Made by a program: the position numbers and the translations under genes. The notes under the pieces are model-generated. The model did not search any database, had not been told where the DNA came from, and was given only the letters and a program-made list of their open reading frames with translations. A stretch of 64,000 bases of DNA from Brevundimonas subvibrioides (GTDB lineage: Bacteria > Pseudomonadota > Alphaproteobacteria > Caulobacterales > Caulobacteraceae), in NCBI RefSeq assembly GCF_027271155.1, contig NZ_CP114542.1:1054001-1118000 (forward strand). The letters are read 5' to 3'. The first letter of the stretch is position 1; each line of letters opens with the position of its first letter. Positions 53,596 to 62,986 of this stretch are shown here, piece after piece.

Positions 53596-54768
53596 ATGAG
53601 CCATTCTGAACATAGCGGTGCGAGGGGGCGAAGTCAGAGGGCCGGGCGGTATGTCCGGCAGACGCGGGGCTATAGGGCCTTCATCCCGGACGTCCTTCCG
53701 CCGCCCGATCTCGATCTGAAGGGGCCGGTGACGGCGTCGCTGAGTCGCGCCGATCTCGCGCTCGGCCGACTTGACGGCGCGGTGGAGACCCTGCCGCATC
53801 CCGAACTGTTCACGGCCATGTATGTCCGGCGCGAGGCGGTGCTTTCCAGTCAGATCGAAGGCACACAGGCCTCGCTCGATGACCTTGTCGCCGCAGAAGC
53901 CCGGTTGCGGGGCGAAAGGCCTTTGGGCGATGTGAACGAGGTCATCAACTATACCGCCGCTCTCAATTTCGGCATCGCCCGACTGGCCGAACTGCCGGTA
54001 TCCGGTCGGCTGTTGCGGGAGATTCATGAAATCCTGATGTCGGGCGTGCGGGGTGGGCACGCCACGCCCGGCGCATTTCGAACCACACAGAACTGGATCG
54101 GGGCCGCCGGGGCGACACTGTCGGACGCCGTGTTCGTGCCACCGCCGCCCGAGACGGTGCCGGATCAGATCGGGGCCCTTGAAGACTTCCTGCACCGGCC
54201 CACGGAGTTGCCGTTGCTGGTTCAGGTCGGGCTGGCCCACGCCCAGTTCGAAACCATCCACCCCTTTGTCGATGGAAACGGCCGGTTGGGACGGCTGCTG
54301 ATCACCTTCCTGCTTTGCGAGCGGTCGGTTCTGGGCAAGCCGGTTCTCTATGTCTCACTGACCCTGAAAAGGCGGCGTGAGGAGTACTACAGGCGACTTC
54401 AGGCCGTTCGCGACGACGGCGCATGGGAAGAATGGCTGATCTTCTTTCTGGACTGCGTGGCCGAAGCGGCGCTGGACGCGGCCCGTCTGGCGAAGAGCAT
54501 TCTCAGTCTTCGGGAAGCGCATCGCGACGCGATCGTCAATGAAATGGGCGCGCGGGCAGGCAAGGCGATCCGGCTCCTCGAGCGGCTGTATCGCGATCCC
54601 TATATCGAGGTGAACGAGGCGGTCAGGGTGCTGGGCGTCAGCTATGCGAACGCCAATACCATCGTCTGGGACATGGAGAGGCTCGGCATTCTGAGAGAGG
54701 CGACGGGCCAGCAACGCAACCGCATCTTCGTGTACGAGGACTATATCGCCCTGTTCCGCGAGCTGTAG
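53596..54768 (+). CDS. Fic-family AMP transferase, class II
   Basis: The product has 390 residues. It has the catalytic loop HPFVDGNGRLGR (H222 to R233) of Fic enzymes, which transfer AMP (or another nucleotide) from ATP to protein hydroxyls. The N-terminal inhibitory helix reads SSQIEG (S84, E88, G89), the class II self-inhibition motif (S/T)xxxE(G/N). A C-terminal winged-helix-like region (about 320-380) follows. No separate antitoxin gene is needed or seen. Its TAG ends at 54768, directly against the prfC stop, and it is the only gene here between the two prfC tails. Role in stress or defence is inference. Confidence 0.9.
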   Translation: MSHSEHSGARGRSQRAGRYVRQTRGYRAFIPDVLPPPDLDLKGPVTASLSRADLALGRLDGAVETLPHPELFTAMYVRREAVLSSQIEGTQASLDDLVAAEARLRGERPLGDVNEVINYTAALNFGIARLAELPVSGRLLREIHEILMSGVRGGHATPGAFRTTQNWIGAAGATLSDAVFVPPPPETVPDQIGALEDFLHRPTELPLLVQVGLAHAQFETIHPFVDGNGRLGRLLITFLLCERSVLGKPVLYVSLTLKRRREEYYRRLQAVRDDGAWEEWLIFFLDCVAEAALDAARLAKSILSLREAHRDAIVNEMGARAGKAIRLLERLYRDPYIEVNEAVRVLGVSYANANTIVWDMERLGILREATGQQRNRIFVYEDYIALFREL

Positions 54769-56415
54769 TCAGCCCCGCTCCTTCGTCTTGGTGAACGCCA
54801 CCTTGGGGAAGCGCTCCATCACATAGCCCGTCTCCCAGCTCGACTTGGCCAGGAAGACCGGGGCCTGGTCGATGTCGCGGGCCATCTGGCCGCGGTATTT
54901 GCCCATGAAGTCCTCGACGTCGGCCTTCTCTCCGTCGATCCAGCGGGCCTCGGCATAGGGGCTGTGTTCGAAGATGACTTCCAGGCCGTATTCCTCGCCC
55001 AGCCGGTCGGCCATGACCTCGAACTGCAGCTGGCCCACCGCACCGACGATGAAGTCCGCGCCGATCTCGGGCCGGAACAGCTGGGTCACGCCTTCCTCGG
55101 CCAGACCGTCCAGGGCCTTCTTCAGGTGCTTGGCCTTCAGCGGATCCTTGACCCGGACGCGCTGCAGGATTTCGGGGGCGAAGTTGGGCAGTCCGGCGAA
55201 GCGGATCATCCCGCTTTCCGACAGGCTGTCGCCGACGCGCAGCACGCCGTGGTTGGGAATGCCGATCACGTCGCCGGCGAAGGCGTCCTCGGCCAGTTCC
55301 CGGTCGCTGGCGAAGAACATGATCGGGGCGTTGACCGACAGCTGCTTGCCGGTGTTCTGGACCTTCAGCTTCATGCCGCGCTTGAACGAGCCCGAGGCCA
55401 TGCGGAACATGGCGATCCGGTCGCGGTGGTTGGGGTCCATATTGGCCTGGACCTTGAAGACGAAGCCGGTGACCTCGTCCGAGCCGGGCTGGATGGTCAG
55501 TTCGACGGGGGCCGGGGCGTTGCGGGTCTCGGGCGGGGCCTCCTTGCGCGCCGGCATGACTTTCGGCGGGGGCGCCCATTCGCCGATGGCGGCCAGCAGT
55601 TCGTCGATGCCGAAGTGGCGCAGGGCCGAGCCCCACAGGACCGGCGTCATATGGCCCTCGAGGAAGGATTGGCGGTCGAAGGCGGGGTAGCCGCCGGTCA
55701 CCAGTTCGGCCGCCTCAATCAGCTCTTCCTGCTCGCCCGGCTCGAAATAGCGGGCGGCCTCGGACAGGGGCAGGGGAGGGGGATGGCCGGCATCCTCGAC
55801 CGCGCCGGGGACCTTGCGGGCATAAGGCTGGAACCGTCCGGTGCCCATCTCGACCATGCCGCGCAGGCGGTTGCCGCTCTGGGCCGGCCACCAGACGGGG
55901 GCGGGGTCCAGTTGCAGCTTCGACGCGATCTCGTCCAGCAGCTCCAGCGGATCGAGGGCCTCCCGGTCCAGCTTGTTGATGAAGGTGATGATCGGGATGT
56001 CGCGCAGACGGCAGACCTCGAACAGCTTCAGCGTCTGGGGCTCGATGCCCTTGGCGGCGTCCAGCACCATGATGGCGCAGTCGGCGGCCGTCAGGGTGCG
56101 ATAGGTGTCCTCCGAGAAGTCCTCGTGCCCCGGCGTGTCGAGCAGGTTGAACATCTTGGCCACGCCGTCGGACGTGGTGTGCTCGAACGTCATGACCGAG
56201 GCGCTGACCGAGATGCCGCGCTCCTTCTCGATCTTCATCCAGTCCGACTGGGTCCGCCGGTTCTCGCCCCGCGCCCGCACCGCCCCCGCCGCCCGGATGG
56301 CCCCGCCGGACAGCAGGATATGCTCCGTCAGCGTCGTCTTGCCGGCGTCGGGGTGCGCAATGATGGCGAAGGTTCGCCGGCGGGCGGCCTCCTCGGCGAG
56401 GGTCAGTTTCGACAT
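54769..56415 (-). CDS. prfC: peptide chain release factor 3
   Basis: RF3 is a translational GTPase that recycles RF1/RF2 from the ribosome. The 548-residue product has the P-loop HPDAGKTTL, the switch II DTPGHEDF, NKLD and the standard RF3 length. The last 51 codons have a near copy 1.3 kb away at 53334-53489. Because fic begins 19 bp after an AT-rich repeat and ends at this stop codon, the present tail may be an incoming replacement. The reading frame is intact, so the protein should work. Confidence 0.97.
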   Translation of the reverse strand: MSKLTLAEEAARRRTFAIIAHPDAGKTTLTEHILLSGGAIRAAGAVRARGENRRTQSDWMKIEKERGISVSASVMTFEHTTSDGVAKMFNLLDTPGHEDFSEDTYRTLTAADCAIMVLDAAKGIEPQTLKLFEVCRLRDIPIITFINKLDREALDPLELLDEIASKLQLDPAPVWWPAQSGNRLRGMVEMGTGRFQPYARKVPGAVEDAGHPPPLPLSEAARYFEPGEQEELIEAAELVTGGYPAFDRQSFLEGHMTPVLWGSALRHFGIDELLAAIGEWAPPPKVMPARKEAPPETRNAPAPVELTIQPGSDEVTGFVFKVQANMDPNHRDRIAMFRMASGSFKRGMKLKVQNTGKQLSVNAPIMFFASDRELAEDAFAGDVIGIPNHGVLRVGDSLSESGMIRFAGLPNFAPEILQRVRVKDPLKAKHLKKALDGLAEEGVTQLFRPEIGADFIVGAVGQLQFEVMADRLGEEYGLEVIFEHSPYAEARWIDGEKADVEDFMGKYRGQMARDIDQAPVFLAKSSWETGYVMERFPKVAFTKTKERG

Positions 56416-56519
56416 GGGGGCGGGAGGTAGCGCGCGCGCCCGCGAAAGTCACGCGTGGCCCGTATCCGTCCGGCATGACCGGACCCGCGCCAGGGGCGCT
56501 TGCGGCTTTAGCCCGGCGA

Positions 56520-56888
56520 TCAGGCCGCCATGCGACCCCAGACGGCGCGGTCGGCCGCGGCGGCGTCCAGACGGCCCTTGCCGCTCTTGGCCTTGAGCTG
56601 CTTCAGCACTGCGGCGGGCAGGGCGCAGAAGAGCGGCTCGACCAGGGCCGGATCGCAGTCCATATCCGGTGCCGCGAACAGGGCAGCGTTCACCTCGGGC
56701 GACCGGTCGTGGATCAGCCAGGCCAGTCGGCGCGCCCGCTCCGGATCGTTCCGGTGCAACAGCGGGTCCCCGGCGAACAGCTCGCAGCCCAGTTCCATCA
56801 GATAGTCGAAGCCCAGCTTCTCGAACCGGCGCGCATCGGCCGACGTGACCGGAGAGGCCTCGTCCAGGTCGAACACAACGTCGTTCAT
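56520..56888 (-). CDS. hypothetical protein, about 122 residues
   Basis: The product starts MNDVVFDLDEASPVTSADAR and contains LGFDYLMELGCELFAGDPLL and a Lys-rich LKQLKAKSGKGR. It is soluble and has no motif I recognise. The ATG at 56886-56888 looks best; ATG codons at 56900 and 56951 are also in frame. Codon use matches its neighbours and no long frame competes on the other strand. Confidence 0.6.
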   Translation of the reverse strand: MNDVVFDLDEASPVTSADARRFEKLGFDYLMELGCELFAGDPLLHRNDPERARRLAWLIHDRSPEVNAALFAAPDMDCDPALVEPLFCALPAAVLKQLKAKSGKGRLDAAAADRAVWGRMAA

Positions 56889-57031
56889 GAGAAACAGCAT
56901 AGGGAAAGCCACCCGGTCGACGCCGACGGCTCTGTCGACAACCGTCACCATGCACCGGGTTGGTTTTCGGTTCTGTGTCCGAACGGGGTTAGCGAGGGGT
57001 TATCCGCGCCGAAGCGCAGGGACGGGGAGGA

Positions 57032-57361
57032 TCATTCTCCCTCGACCCTTTCCGTCAGAAAGTGCCGCCCCTGGCGGTCCTCGATCTCGACCACCCACAG
57101 GTCGGGGTCATAGCCGCGCTGACGCTCGACATAGGCGTCCAGCTCGCTCTCGGTACCTTTCACCGGCTCGATCCACAGCCGGTCGCCATCCTGCCCGAAA
57201 GCCTCGCTGAACAGGCGCGCCGTGCGCTCCGACGTGTTGTAGGCTTTCACGATCACGGATCCCGCGCGCGCATCCCCCTTGCGGACCACCGTGGCATTGG
57301 CCCCCTCGATCCCGGCCCTGCGGATCAGGGCGCCGACCCACAGGTCTGAGTTCAGAAGCAA
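57032..57361 (-). CDS. DUF1491 family protein
   Basis: This is a soluble protein of 109 residues. It starts MLLNSDLWVGALIRRAGIEG and continues with ATVVRKGDARAGSVIVKAYN and a C-terminal VEIEDRQGRHFLTER. This is the DUF1491 pattern, conserved in alphaproteobacteria and of unknown function. It is divergent from the exported hypothetical gene at 57418. Confidence 0.8.
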   Translation of the reverse strand: MLLNSDLWVGALIRRAGIEGANATVVRKGDARAGSVIVKAYNTSERTARLFSEAFGQDGDRLWIEPVKGTESELDAYVERQRGYDPDLWVVEIEDRQGRHFLTERVEGE

Positions 57362-57417
57362 ATCGGTAACCCTGCTCGGAAACGGGACCGGAACGTCATG
57401 GCGTTACGGTCGGTCCC

Positions 57418-58308
57418 ATGAGGATAGGCCGTTTCTCCCGTATCGCCAGCGCCGTGACCATCGGTGCCGTCCTGGCCCTGTCGCCCGTCCTGGCTGCGGC
57501 CGAGGGCGGCGGAACCTATTACGACCGGACCTTCGTCCTGGCCGCCGACCGGAAATGTCGTCTGTTCCAGGCACCGGTCGCCGGGGCGCTGACGGCGGCG
57601 ACGCTGCAGTCGCGCGGCGCTGCCCTGAGGGGCGGCGTGGCCGAGGCCACCCTGAACGAGACCGCCGCCCGCGCCCGTTACCGGGCCGCGCGGGTGGATT
57701 GCGCCAACCCCGAGCTGGCAATGGTGCGCGACCGGGTCGCCGACGCCTTCGCCGGATGGCAGCGCATTCCGCGCATGGACTTCATAGGCGACCGCGCCAC
57801 CTGGACCGCCGACCGCGTCCGGCGCGAGGATGCTGCCTGGCGACTGGTCCAGCCCTCGGTGGTCGGGGCCTCGCCGGTCCGGTTCGGCCTCAGCGCCAGT
57901 CCGCCCCAGCCCGGTACGGTGTTTGGCGGCAACGTCCTGTCGGCCGTGGTGTCCTTCGTCGGAAGACCGAGGCCCTATGCGGCGCGGATCGTGATGCGCG
58001 ACCCGGCCCTGGCTCCGCGCCCGTGGCTGACCGCCGCCGGGGCCGGAGTCCTGCCGCCGGTCTCGGCGCGCCAGGAAGTCTGGTCGGCCGGAACCGCTGC
58101 CGCAGCCCCGACCCTGCTGGCCACCGGCCGGACCCAGGGCGAGATCTGGCGCTTCCCCCAGACCGGGGCCGATGCCCTGGCCACACTGGATCCGCGCGAG
58201 CCCTTTCTGGTCGAGTTCCTGTTCCGGGACGGCAGCGTCGCGACCACCACCTTCGAGGCTGGCGACTTCGCCGCGGCGCGGGCGTTCGTGGCGTTGGGGA
58301 CGGTCTGA
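57418..58308 (+). CDS. exported hypothetical protein
   Basis: The product has 296 residues with a signal peptide (ASAVTIGAVLALSPVLAAA). The mature part begins GGTYYDRTFVLAADRKCRLF and has repeated Ala/Arg-rich helical segments and a C-terminal beta-rich region. I do not recognise a family. It converges with the histidine kinase gene, with a hairpin between them. Confidence 0.65.
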   Translation: MRIGRFSRIASAVTIGAVLALSPVLAAAEGGGTYYDRTFVLAADRKCRLFQAPVAGALTAATLQSRGAALRGGVAEATLNETAARARYRAARVDCANPELAMVRDRVADAFAGWQRIPRMDFIGDRATWTADRVRREDAAWRLVQPSVVGASPVRFGLSASPPQPGTVFGGNVLSAVVSFVGRPRPYAARIVMRDPALAPRPWLTAAGAGVLPPVSARQEVWSAGTAAAAPTLLATGRTQGEIWRFPQTGADALATLDPREPFLVEFLFRDGSVATTTFEAGDFAAARAFVALGTV

Positions 58309-58318
58309 CATCTTCGTC

Positions 58319-58338
58319 CCTCTCCCTGCGGGGAGGGG
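58319..58338. terminator. hairpin between convergent genes
   Basis: An 8-bp stem with one G-U pair (CCTCTCCC, loop TGCG, GGGAGGGG) lies 10 bp past the exported-protein gene and 14 bp before the kinase stop. It lacks a U-tract on either strand, so termination is uncertain. Confidence 0.4.
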
Positions 58339-58352
58339 AAACGACGCCGCAG

Positions 58353-60188
58353 CTATTCTCCCGCGTTCAGCGGAATGATCTCCGCCCCGCCTTCCGGCGG
58401 CCCGGCCCTGCCCACGGACACCACCGGCAGGCGCACCGTGACGGCCGTGCCTTCGCCCAGGGTGGAGTCGATGCTCATACGCCCCCCGTGCAGTTCGGCC
58501 AGGGCGCGGACCAGCGACAGACCGAGGCCTGTGCCTCTGGCCCGCTGATCGGCCTCGCCCGCCTGCTCGAACGGACGACCCAGGCGCTTCAGGTCGCTGG
58601 CGGCGATGCCGACGCCGGTGTCGGCCACGACCAGCTCCAGATACGGCCCGATCGTCTCCAGCGTCAGGGTCACGGACCCGCCGGACGGCGTGAATTTGAT
58701 GGCGTTGGACAGCAGGTTCAGCGTGATCTGCTTCAGGGCCCGGCGGTCGGCGTCGACGCCGAGCGGATCGTCCGGCAGCAGGCTGGCCAGGGTGACGCCC
58801 CTGTCCGTGGCGGCGACGCGCACCAGGGCCACAGCGGCCGAGACGACCTCGCGCGCATCGAACGCCTCGCGGCTGAGCTCGTAGCGTTCGGCCTCGATCT
58901 TTGACACGTCCAGCACGTCGCCGATCAGGTCCAGCAGGTGCGATCCGGCCTCGTGAATGTTGTCGGCGTATTCGGCGTATTTCGGCGACAGGGGCCCGAA
59001 CAGGCGCTGGCGCATCACGTCGCTGAACCCCAGGACGGCGTTCAGGGGGGTGCGCAGTTCGTGACTCATATTGGCCAGGAAGCGGGTCTTGCCGGCGTTC
59101 TGGGCCTCGGCCTCGGCGCGGGCCGCCTCCAGCCCGATCTCGGTGGCGAACTGGCGGGTACCGTCGAAGGCCTGGGCGATCAGGCGCGGCCGACCGGCAG
59201 CATCGTCGGCCCGGCGCAGGATCAGGATGACGCGCCGGTCCAGCGCCTGACGCGGGGCTAGGCTGATCTGGGCGGGGTGTCCGCGCAGCGCCGTATCGAT
59301 GGCGTCGAGGAGCGGGCGCCGGTCCGGGGCATGGACCGCCGCGATCAGCCCCTGTTCGAACAGCGCATCGACGTTCAGCGCGGGCGGCGCAGAGCCATAG
59401 GCCCCCTGGACGCGTCCCGACGGTTCCAGCACCAGGGTCAGTCCCGGCTGGCTCGTCAGCAGGGCCTCGATCCGGCGGGTCGTCTCCTCAGCCACCACCA
59501 GCCGTGTCTCGCGGATCCGCCACGCCAGGCGCATGGCCAGCCAGGCCGCGACCGCCGCCAGCAGGGCCGAGCCGGTGGCCACGCCGATATTGGTCAGGGG
59601 GGCTCCGACCAGCCAGGCGGACAGCTGACCGCCCCCTGCGGCGATGGCCGAACCCAGGGCACCGCCCTGCGCCAGCCGCACGCCGTGCCTCGGCCCGCCC
59701 AGCGCCAGGCCGGCCACGAACGGCATGGCGATGACCCCGACCAGAGGTCCGCCGAGACCGCCCGACAGCACCGAGGCGGCCAGGGCGAAGAGCGTCCAGA
59801 CCACCAGGACCAGGGCACGCTCGCCCGTGCCGTCCCAGCGGATCAGTGCCAGTCCCGCCAGGCCAGGGATCAGCATGGCCAGGCCGCCGATCGCAGCGGG
59901 GCCACCCAGGGCACCGATCCAGATCGCCACCAGGGTGGCCAGCATGATCGCCGCCGTCCATGCCCCGTGCCATGCGGCCAGGGCAGGCACGCCTTCGGCG
60001 ACCGTCGCACGGGGCCCTGCGCCTTTGGCCAGACCGTCCTTGTCGTCCAGCGATGAGGGGGCGGGTGAGGTCAAGCGTGGGTCCGGAGCCTTCGGGCGAA
60101 AGGCGGGGCAGGGGAGTCGCACCGAACCCCACACTAGACCTGCGTATGAGTCGTCCAAAGCCCGCACCCGCGTGGGGCGAACCCCCAA
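58353..60188 (-). CDS. membrane sensor histidine kinase
   Basis: The product has up to 611 residues. Several hydrophobic helices (about 70-220) are followed by a linker, a DHp helix with the phospho-acceptor in NMSHELRTPLNAVLGFSDVM, an N-box (NLLSNAIKFTPSGG), G1 (VADTGVGI) and GTGLGLSLVRALAELHGGRM. No response regulator is adjacent. The HK type is the family common in Caulobacterales. The N-terminal 40 residues have no conserved features, so the true start may be a little downstream of 60188. Confidence 0.87.
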   Translation of the reverse strand: MGVRPTRVRALDDSYAGLVWGSVRLPCPAFRPKAPDPRLTSPAPSSLDDKDGLAKGAGPRATVAEGVPALAAWHGAWTAAIMLATLVAIWIGALGGPAAIGGLAMLIPGLAGLALIRWDGTGERALVLVVWTLFALAASVLSGGLGGPLVGVIAMPFVAGLALGGPRHGVRLAQGGALGSAIAAGGGQLSAWLVGAPLTNIGVATGSALLAAVAAWLAMRLAWRIRETRLVVAEETTRRIEALLTSQPGLTLVLEPSGRVQGAYGSAPPALNVDALFEQGLIAAVHAPDRRPLLDAIDTALRGHPAQISLAPRQALDRRVILILRRADDAAGRPRLIAQAFDGTRQFATEIGLEAARAEAEAQNAGKTRFLANMSHELRTPLNAVLGFSDVMRQRLFGPLSPKYAEYADNIHEAGSHLLDLIGDVLDVSKIEAERYELSREAFDAREVVSAAVALVRVAATDRGVTLASLLPDDPLGVDADRRALKQITLNLLSNAIKFTPSGGSVTLTLETIGPYLELVVADTGVGIAASDLKRLGRPFEQAGEADQRARGTGLGLSLVRALAELHGGRMSIDSTLGEGTAVTVRLPVVSVGRAGPPEGGAEIIPLNAGE

Positions 60189-60263
60189 CGGGGACGGCAG
60201 GCCGGGCCGCCGGGGACGATCCGCCCCGTTGTCCTTAACCCATGCCGGGGTTATCTGCGCGCC

Positions 60264-60704
60264 ATGACCGAAGCTGGTACGATCGACGACACCCTGGCCG
60301 AGCTGATCGAGGACTTCGACGTGCTGGAGGACTGGGAACAGCGCATCGCCTATGTGATCGATCTGGGGAAGGATCTGGCTCCGCTGCCGGATGAGGACCG
60401 GGTCGAGGCGAACAAGGTGCCGGGGTGTGCCGCCCAGGTCTGGCTGGCGTCAGGCCGCACCGGGGACGGGAAGGGGGGCGACCGCCTGACCTTCCGCGCC
60501 GACAGCGACAGCGCGATCTCCAAGGGCAATGTGGCCCTGTTGCTGAAGCTCTATTCCGACCGCACGGGTCCGGAGATCCTGGCCTTCGACGCCAGGGCCG
60601 CGCTGGACCGGCTGGGCCTGCCGCAGGCCCTGACCCGTCAGAGAGCCAATGGCCTGAACGCCATGGTCGGCCGCATCCGGCAGGAGGCAATGGCTGCCGG
60701 ATAA
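60264..60704 (+). CDS. sufE: SufE-family sulfur acceptor protein
   Basis: SufE accepts persulfide sulfur from the cysteine desulfurase SufS for Fe-S cluster assembly. The 146-residue product has the reactive cysteine C55 in VPGCAAQVWL and the terminal NAMVGRIRQEA typical of the family. Other suf genes are not in the window. It has a perfect terminator-like stem 5 bp downstream. Confidence 0.9.
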   Translation: MTEAGTIDDTLAELIEDFDVLEDWEQRIAYVIDLGKDLAPLPDEDRVEANKVPGCAAQVWLASGRTGDGKGGDRLTFRADSDSAISKGNVALLLKLYSDRTGPEILAFDARAALDRLGLPQALTRQRANGLNAMVGRIRQEAMAAG

Positions 60705-60705
60705 C

Positions 60706-60736
60706 AAAACCCTCCCCCGTTCTTCACGGGGGAGGG
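60706..60736 (-). terminator. rho-independent terminator of mucR
   Basis: A perfect 11-bp stem with a 5-nt loop (60710-60736; CCCTCCCCCGT and its complement). On the minus strand it is followed by TTTTGTT, so it ends mucR; it may also serve sufE from the other side. Confidence 0.85.
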
Positions 60737-60761
60737 CGACCACCGAAGCGGTAGAGGCCTG

Positions 60762-61214
60762 TTACTTCTTGGCGGCGCGCGGCGCGCGGGCGGGTTTGCG
60801 GCCGCCCTGGCCCAGGCCCATCTGCTTGGCCAGGTCCGAGCGGGCCTTGGCATAGTTGGGGGCGACCATCGGATAGTCTTTCGGCAGACCCCATTTGGCG
60901 CGGTATTCCTCGGGGCTCATGTCATACTTGGTGCGCAGGTGGCGCTTCAGCGACTTGAACTTGCGGCCGTCTTCCAGGCAGATCAGGAAATCGGGGCTGA
61001 TGGACTTGCGGATCGGCACGGCCGGTTCCTTGACCTCGGGCTCCACCTCGACCACGCCGGTCGAGACCTGGCTCAGTGCCGCATGGATATTGGAGATCAG
61101 CGACGGCAGATCATTGGCCGACACGCTGTTGTTGCCGACATAGGCCGACACGATGTCCGCCGTCATTTCCAGAAGCTCGGACCGGTCGTCCATTCTTGTC
61201 GCGTCCATCGTCAT
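60762..61214 (-). CDS. mucR: MucR/Ros-family transcriptional regulator
   Basis: The product has 150 residues. The DNA-binding core is [20 protein letters not shown] and [10 protein letters not shown]. The zinc site is reduced: C79 and H92 are kept, but D82 replaces the second cysteine and K96 replaces the second histidine, as in zinc-free Ros homologues. In Caulobacter, MucR proteins help control the G1-to-S transition together with SciP. The ATG at 61214 (after AGGGA) was chosen over one at 61208. Confidence 0.92.
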   Translation of the reverse strand: MTMDATRMDDRSELLEMTADIVSAYVGNNSVSANDLPSLISNIHAALSQVSTGVVEVEPEVKEPAVPIRKSISPDFLICLEDGRKFKSLKRHLRTKYDMSPEEYRAKWGLPKDYPMVAPNYAKARSDLAKQMGLGQGGRKPARAPRAAKK

Positions 61215-61364
61215 TTCCCTGCCTAGACTTGTCGCACTGTGGCGATTGTGATTCGGGAAATACTGATATTTCAATCTGAAAGCAATGCGTCGCCGCGTCT
61301 TCTTCAAGAGAACGACCGGACAAGAGCAATCTTGACTATAGACGCGCACCGGCCTCGCCGGAGA

Positions 61365-62597
61365 TCAACGGCCAAAGTTTTCGGACAGGGCCATCATCGC
61401 CGCGCGTTCGGGCGCCGAATAGTCGTCGACGCTTTCGTCGTCGCCCTCGCGGATCGCCTTCAGCAAGGCGGGTGACAGGGCGGACGACAGTGACCAGTTC
61501 CAGTAGCGCAGAACCGTCTGGGCGCGATCGACCGCCAGCATCTCATAGGTGATCTGCACCCGCTCCCAGTCGGGATGCACGGAGCCGTCGGCCCGGGTCT
61601 CAGGCCGCCGTATCGAACGCCACAGGGTCTGCAGATCGACCCGTGACAGGCCGGTGGCCTTGCAAAGGATGGCCAGGGGTTCACCGCCGACGTCGCCCAG
61701 AATCTTGGCTCCGGTCAGGGGCTTGATGCCGGCCAGATAGGCGATCTCGGCGGCAATCTCGCGGCTCAGGCCCGTCCTGGCGGCCTCGGCGACGGCATCT
61801 TCCAGACTGCCATAGGGGCTCTTCTGGACCGCCGAACGGTTCCTCTGGCGGCGCTCGATGAACTGCAGGGCCTTGCGCGACACCGGGTCCTGCCAGCCTT
61901 CGTCGGCGGCCATGGCGAAGACGTCCTCGACGACCTCCTGCATGACCTCGCGCGACACGGCGAACCGCTGCAGGATGGTTTTCCGGTCCTCTGCCCCGCA
62001 CCACCAGAACATCACATAGGCCCCGGACGGTCGCAGCTCTGACCGGCGCAGCAGATGGCCGCACAGCTCGGGCGAGGACCGGCTCAGGCTGACGATCGCC
62101 TCGACCCCGCTCTGGGACAGGCGGGCGGTGGAGTTCCTCAGGACCCCCTCGATCACCGGGGCCTCGTCGTAGGCGATCAGGGTCTCGGTGACGACCTCCG
62201 ACAGGCCGCGTCGGCTGGCCATCAGGAATCGGTGCTCGATGCCGGTGTCGCGGGCGCAGGCGACCAGGTCGGCGTCGCTGAGGGAGGCGCAGCCCTCGAT
62301 CAGCAGGCCGGCGATGGCGGGTTCGTCGCGTATCAGCATCCGCGCCAGGCTGTTGGGCACCTCGCCGAGCGGTGCCAGGCGCTGGGCCACGCGATGGCGT
62401 TCTCGCGGGGCCGCCAGTCGCAGCATCTCGACCAGCAGATCCCCGACCACCGATCGCTCGAAGGTGTTGACCCGGCTGGCGGGCAACGACACCACATCGG
62501 CCAGCCGCTTCAGCAGCGCATAACGCGCGCGGGCGGCCGTGGGCGGGGCGACCGCCGGCGGGGCATCAGGCGCGGAGGTTGGGGCCGGATTGGACAT
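61365..62597 (-). CDS. DUF2336 family protein
   Basis: The soluble product has 410 residues. The DUF2336 signature appears as LLKRLADVVSLPASRVNTFE and ASLSDADLVACARDTGIEHR; the rest is a helical array of HEAT-like repeats. The C-terminal segment includes RVQITYEMLAVDRAQTVLRY. This family is mostly restricted to alphaproteobacteria and uncharacterised. It is 150 bp upstream of mucR on the same strand. The ATG at 62597 avoids an Arg-rich 21-residue extension. Confidence 0.83.
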   Translation of the reverse strand: MSNPAPTSAPDAPPAVAPPTAARARYALLKRLADVVSLPASRVNTFERSVVGDLLVEMLRLAAPRERHRVAQRLAPLGEVPNSLARMLIRDEPAIAGLLIEGCASLSDADLVACARDTGIEHRFLMASRRGLSEVVTETLIAYDEAPVIEGVLRNSTARLSQSGVEAIVSLSRSSPELCGHLLRRSELRPSGAYVMFWWCGAEDRKTILQRFAVSREVMQEVVEDVFAMAADEGWQDPVSRKALQFIERRQRNRSAVQKSPYGSLEDAVAEAARTGLSREIAAEIAYLAGIKPLTGAKILGDVGGEPLAILCKATGLSRVDLQTLWRSIRRPETRADGSVHPDWERVQITYEMLAVDRAQTVLRYWNWSLSSALSPALLKAIREGDDESVDDYSAPERAAMMALSENFGR

Positions 62598-62770
62598 GTC
62601 GAGGCAGTGTAGCGCCGTGCGGGTTAACCGGCGATGACAGCGAGGCCGGGCGCGCCTCAACGAATGGGGAATCGCATAACCAGGTTCTCACGACAACGTT
62701 ATGCCAGCCTGCTTGTTTCGCCTCCGCCAAACTCTATGGTTGTGCCGATCGAATCCGGATGGGCACGGAT

Positions 62771-62986
62771 ATGGACTGGTTGTTCGAGATCCCAAACGGA
62801 CCCGCGGACGCACCTGGGTCCTTCGACCCGCATTCCGGGCTGCGACCCGCGTCGTTCGACTGGAACTCGGATCCCGGACTCGTGGTCAAGGGTGGCGACC
62901 ACCCCTTTTTTCTGCCGGACGGCCCCGAAACCCCGGTGGATGATGTGATCGTCAACGGCGTCCGCCCCAACTTCGCATGCCCATAA
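62771..62986 (+). CDS. small acidic hypothetical protein, overlaps next gene
   Basis: The product has 71 residues: MDWLFEIPNGPADAPGSFDP, then HSGLRPASFDWNSDPGLVVK and a C-terminal DDVIVNGVRPNFACP. It is Pro/Gly/Asp-rich with no signal and no family I know. An ATG at 62759 is in frame. It overlaps the next gene by 10 bp, which supports a shared transcript. Confidence 0.5.
   Translation: MDWLFEIPNGPADAPGSFDPHSGLRPASFDWNSDPGLVVKGGDHPFFLPDGPETPVDDVIVNGVRPNFACP

Noticed and set aside
52732..54261. 509-codon minus-strand frame through fic and the exported protein gene
   Set aside because: It is antisense to fic and out of frame with the prfC tail; the sequence lacks any domain and is Arg/Gly-rich, as expected for a GC-rich shadow.
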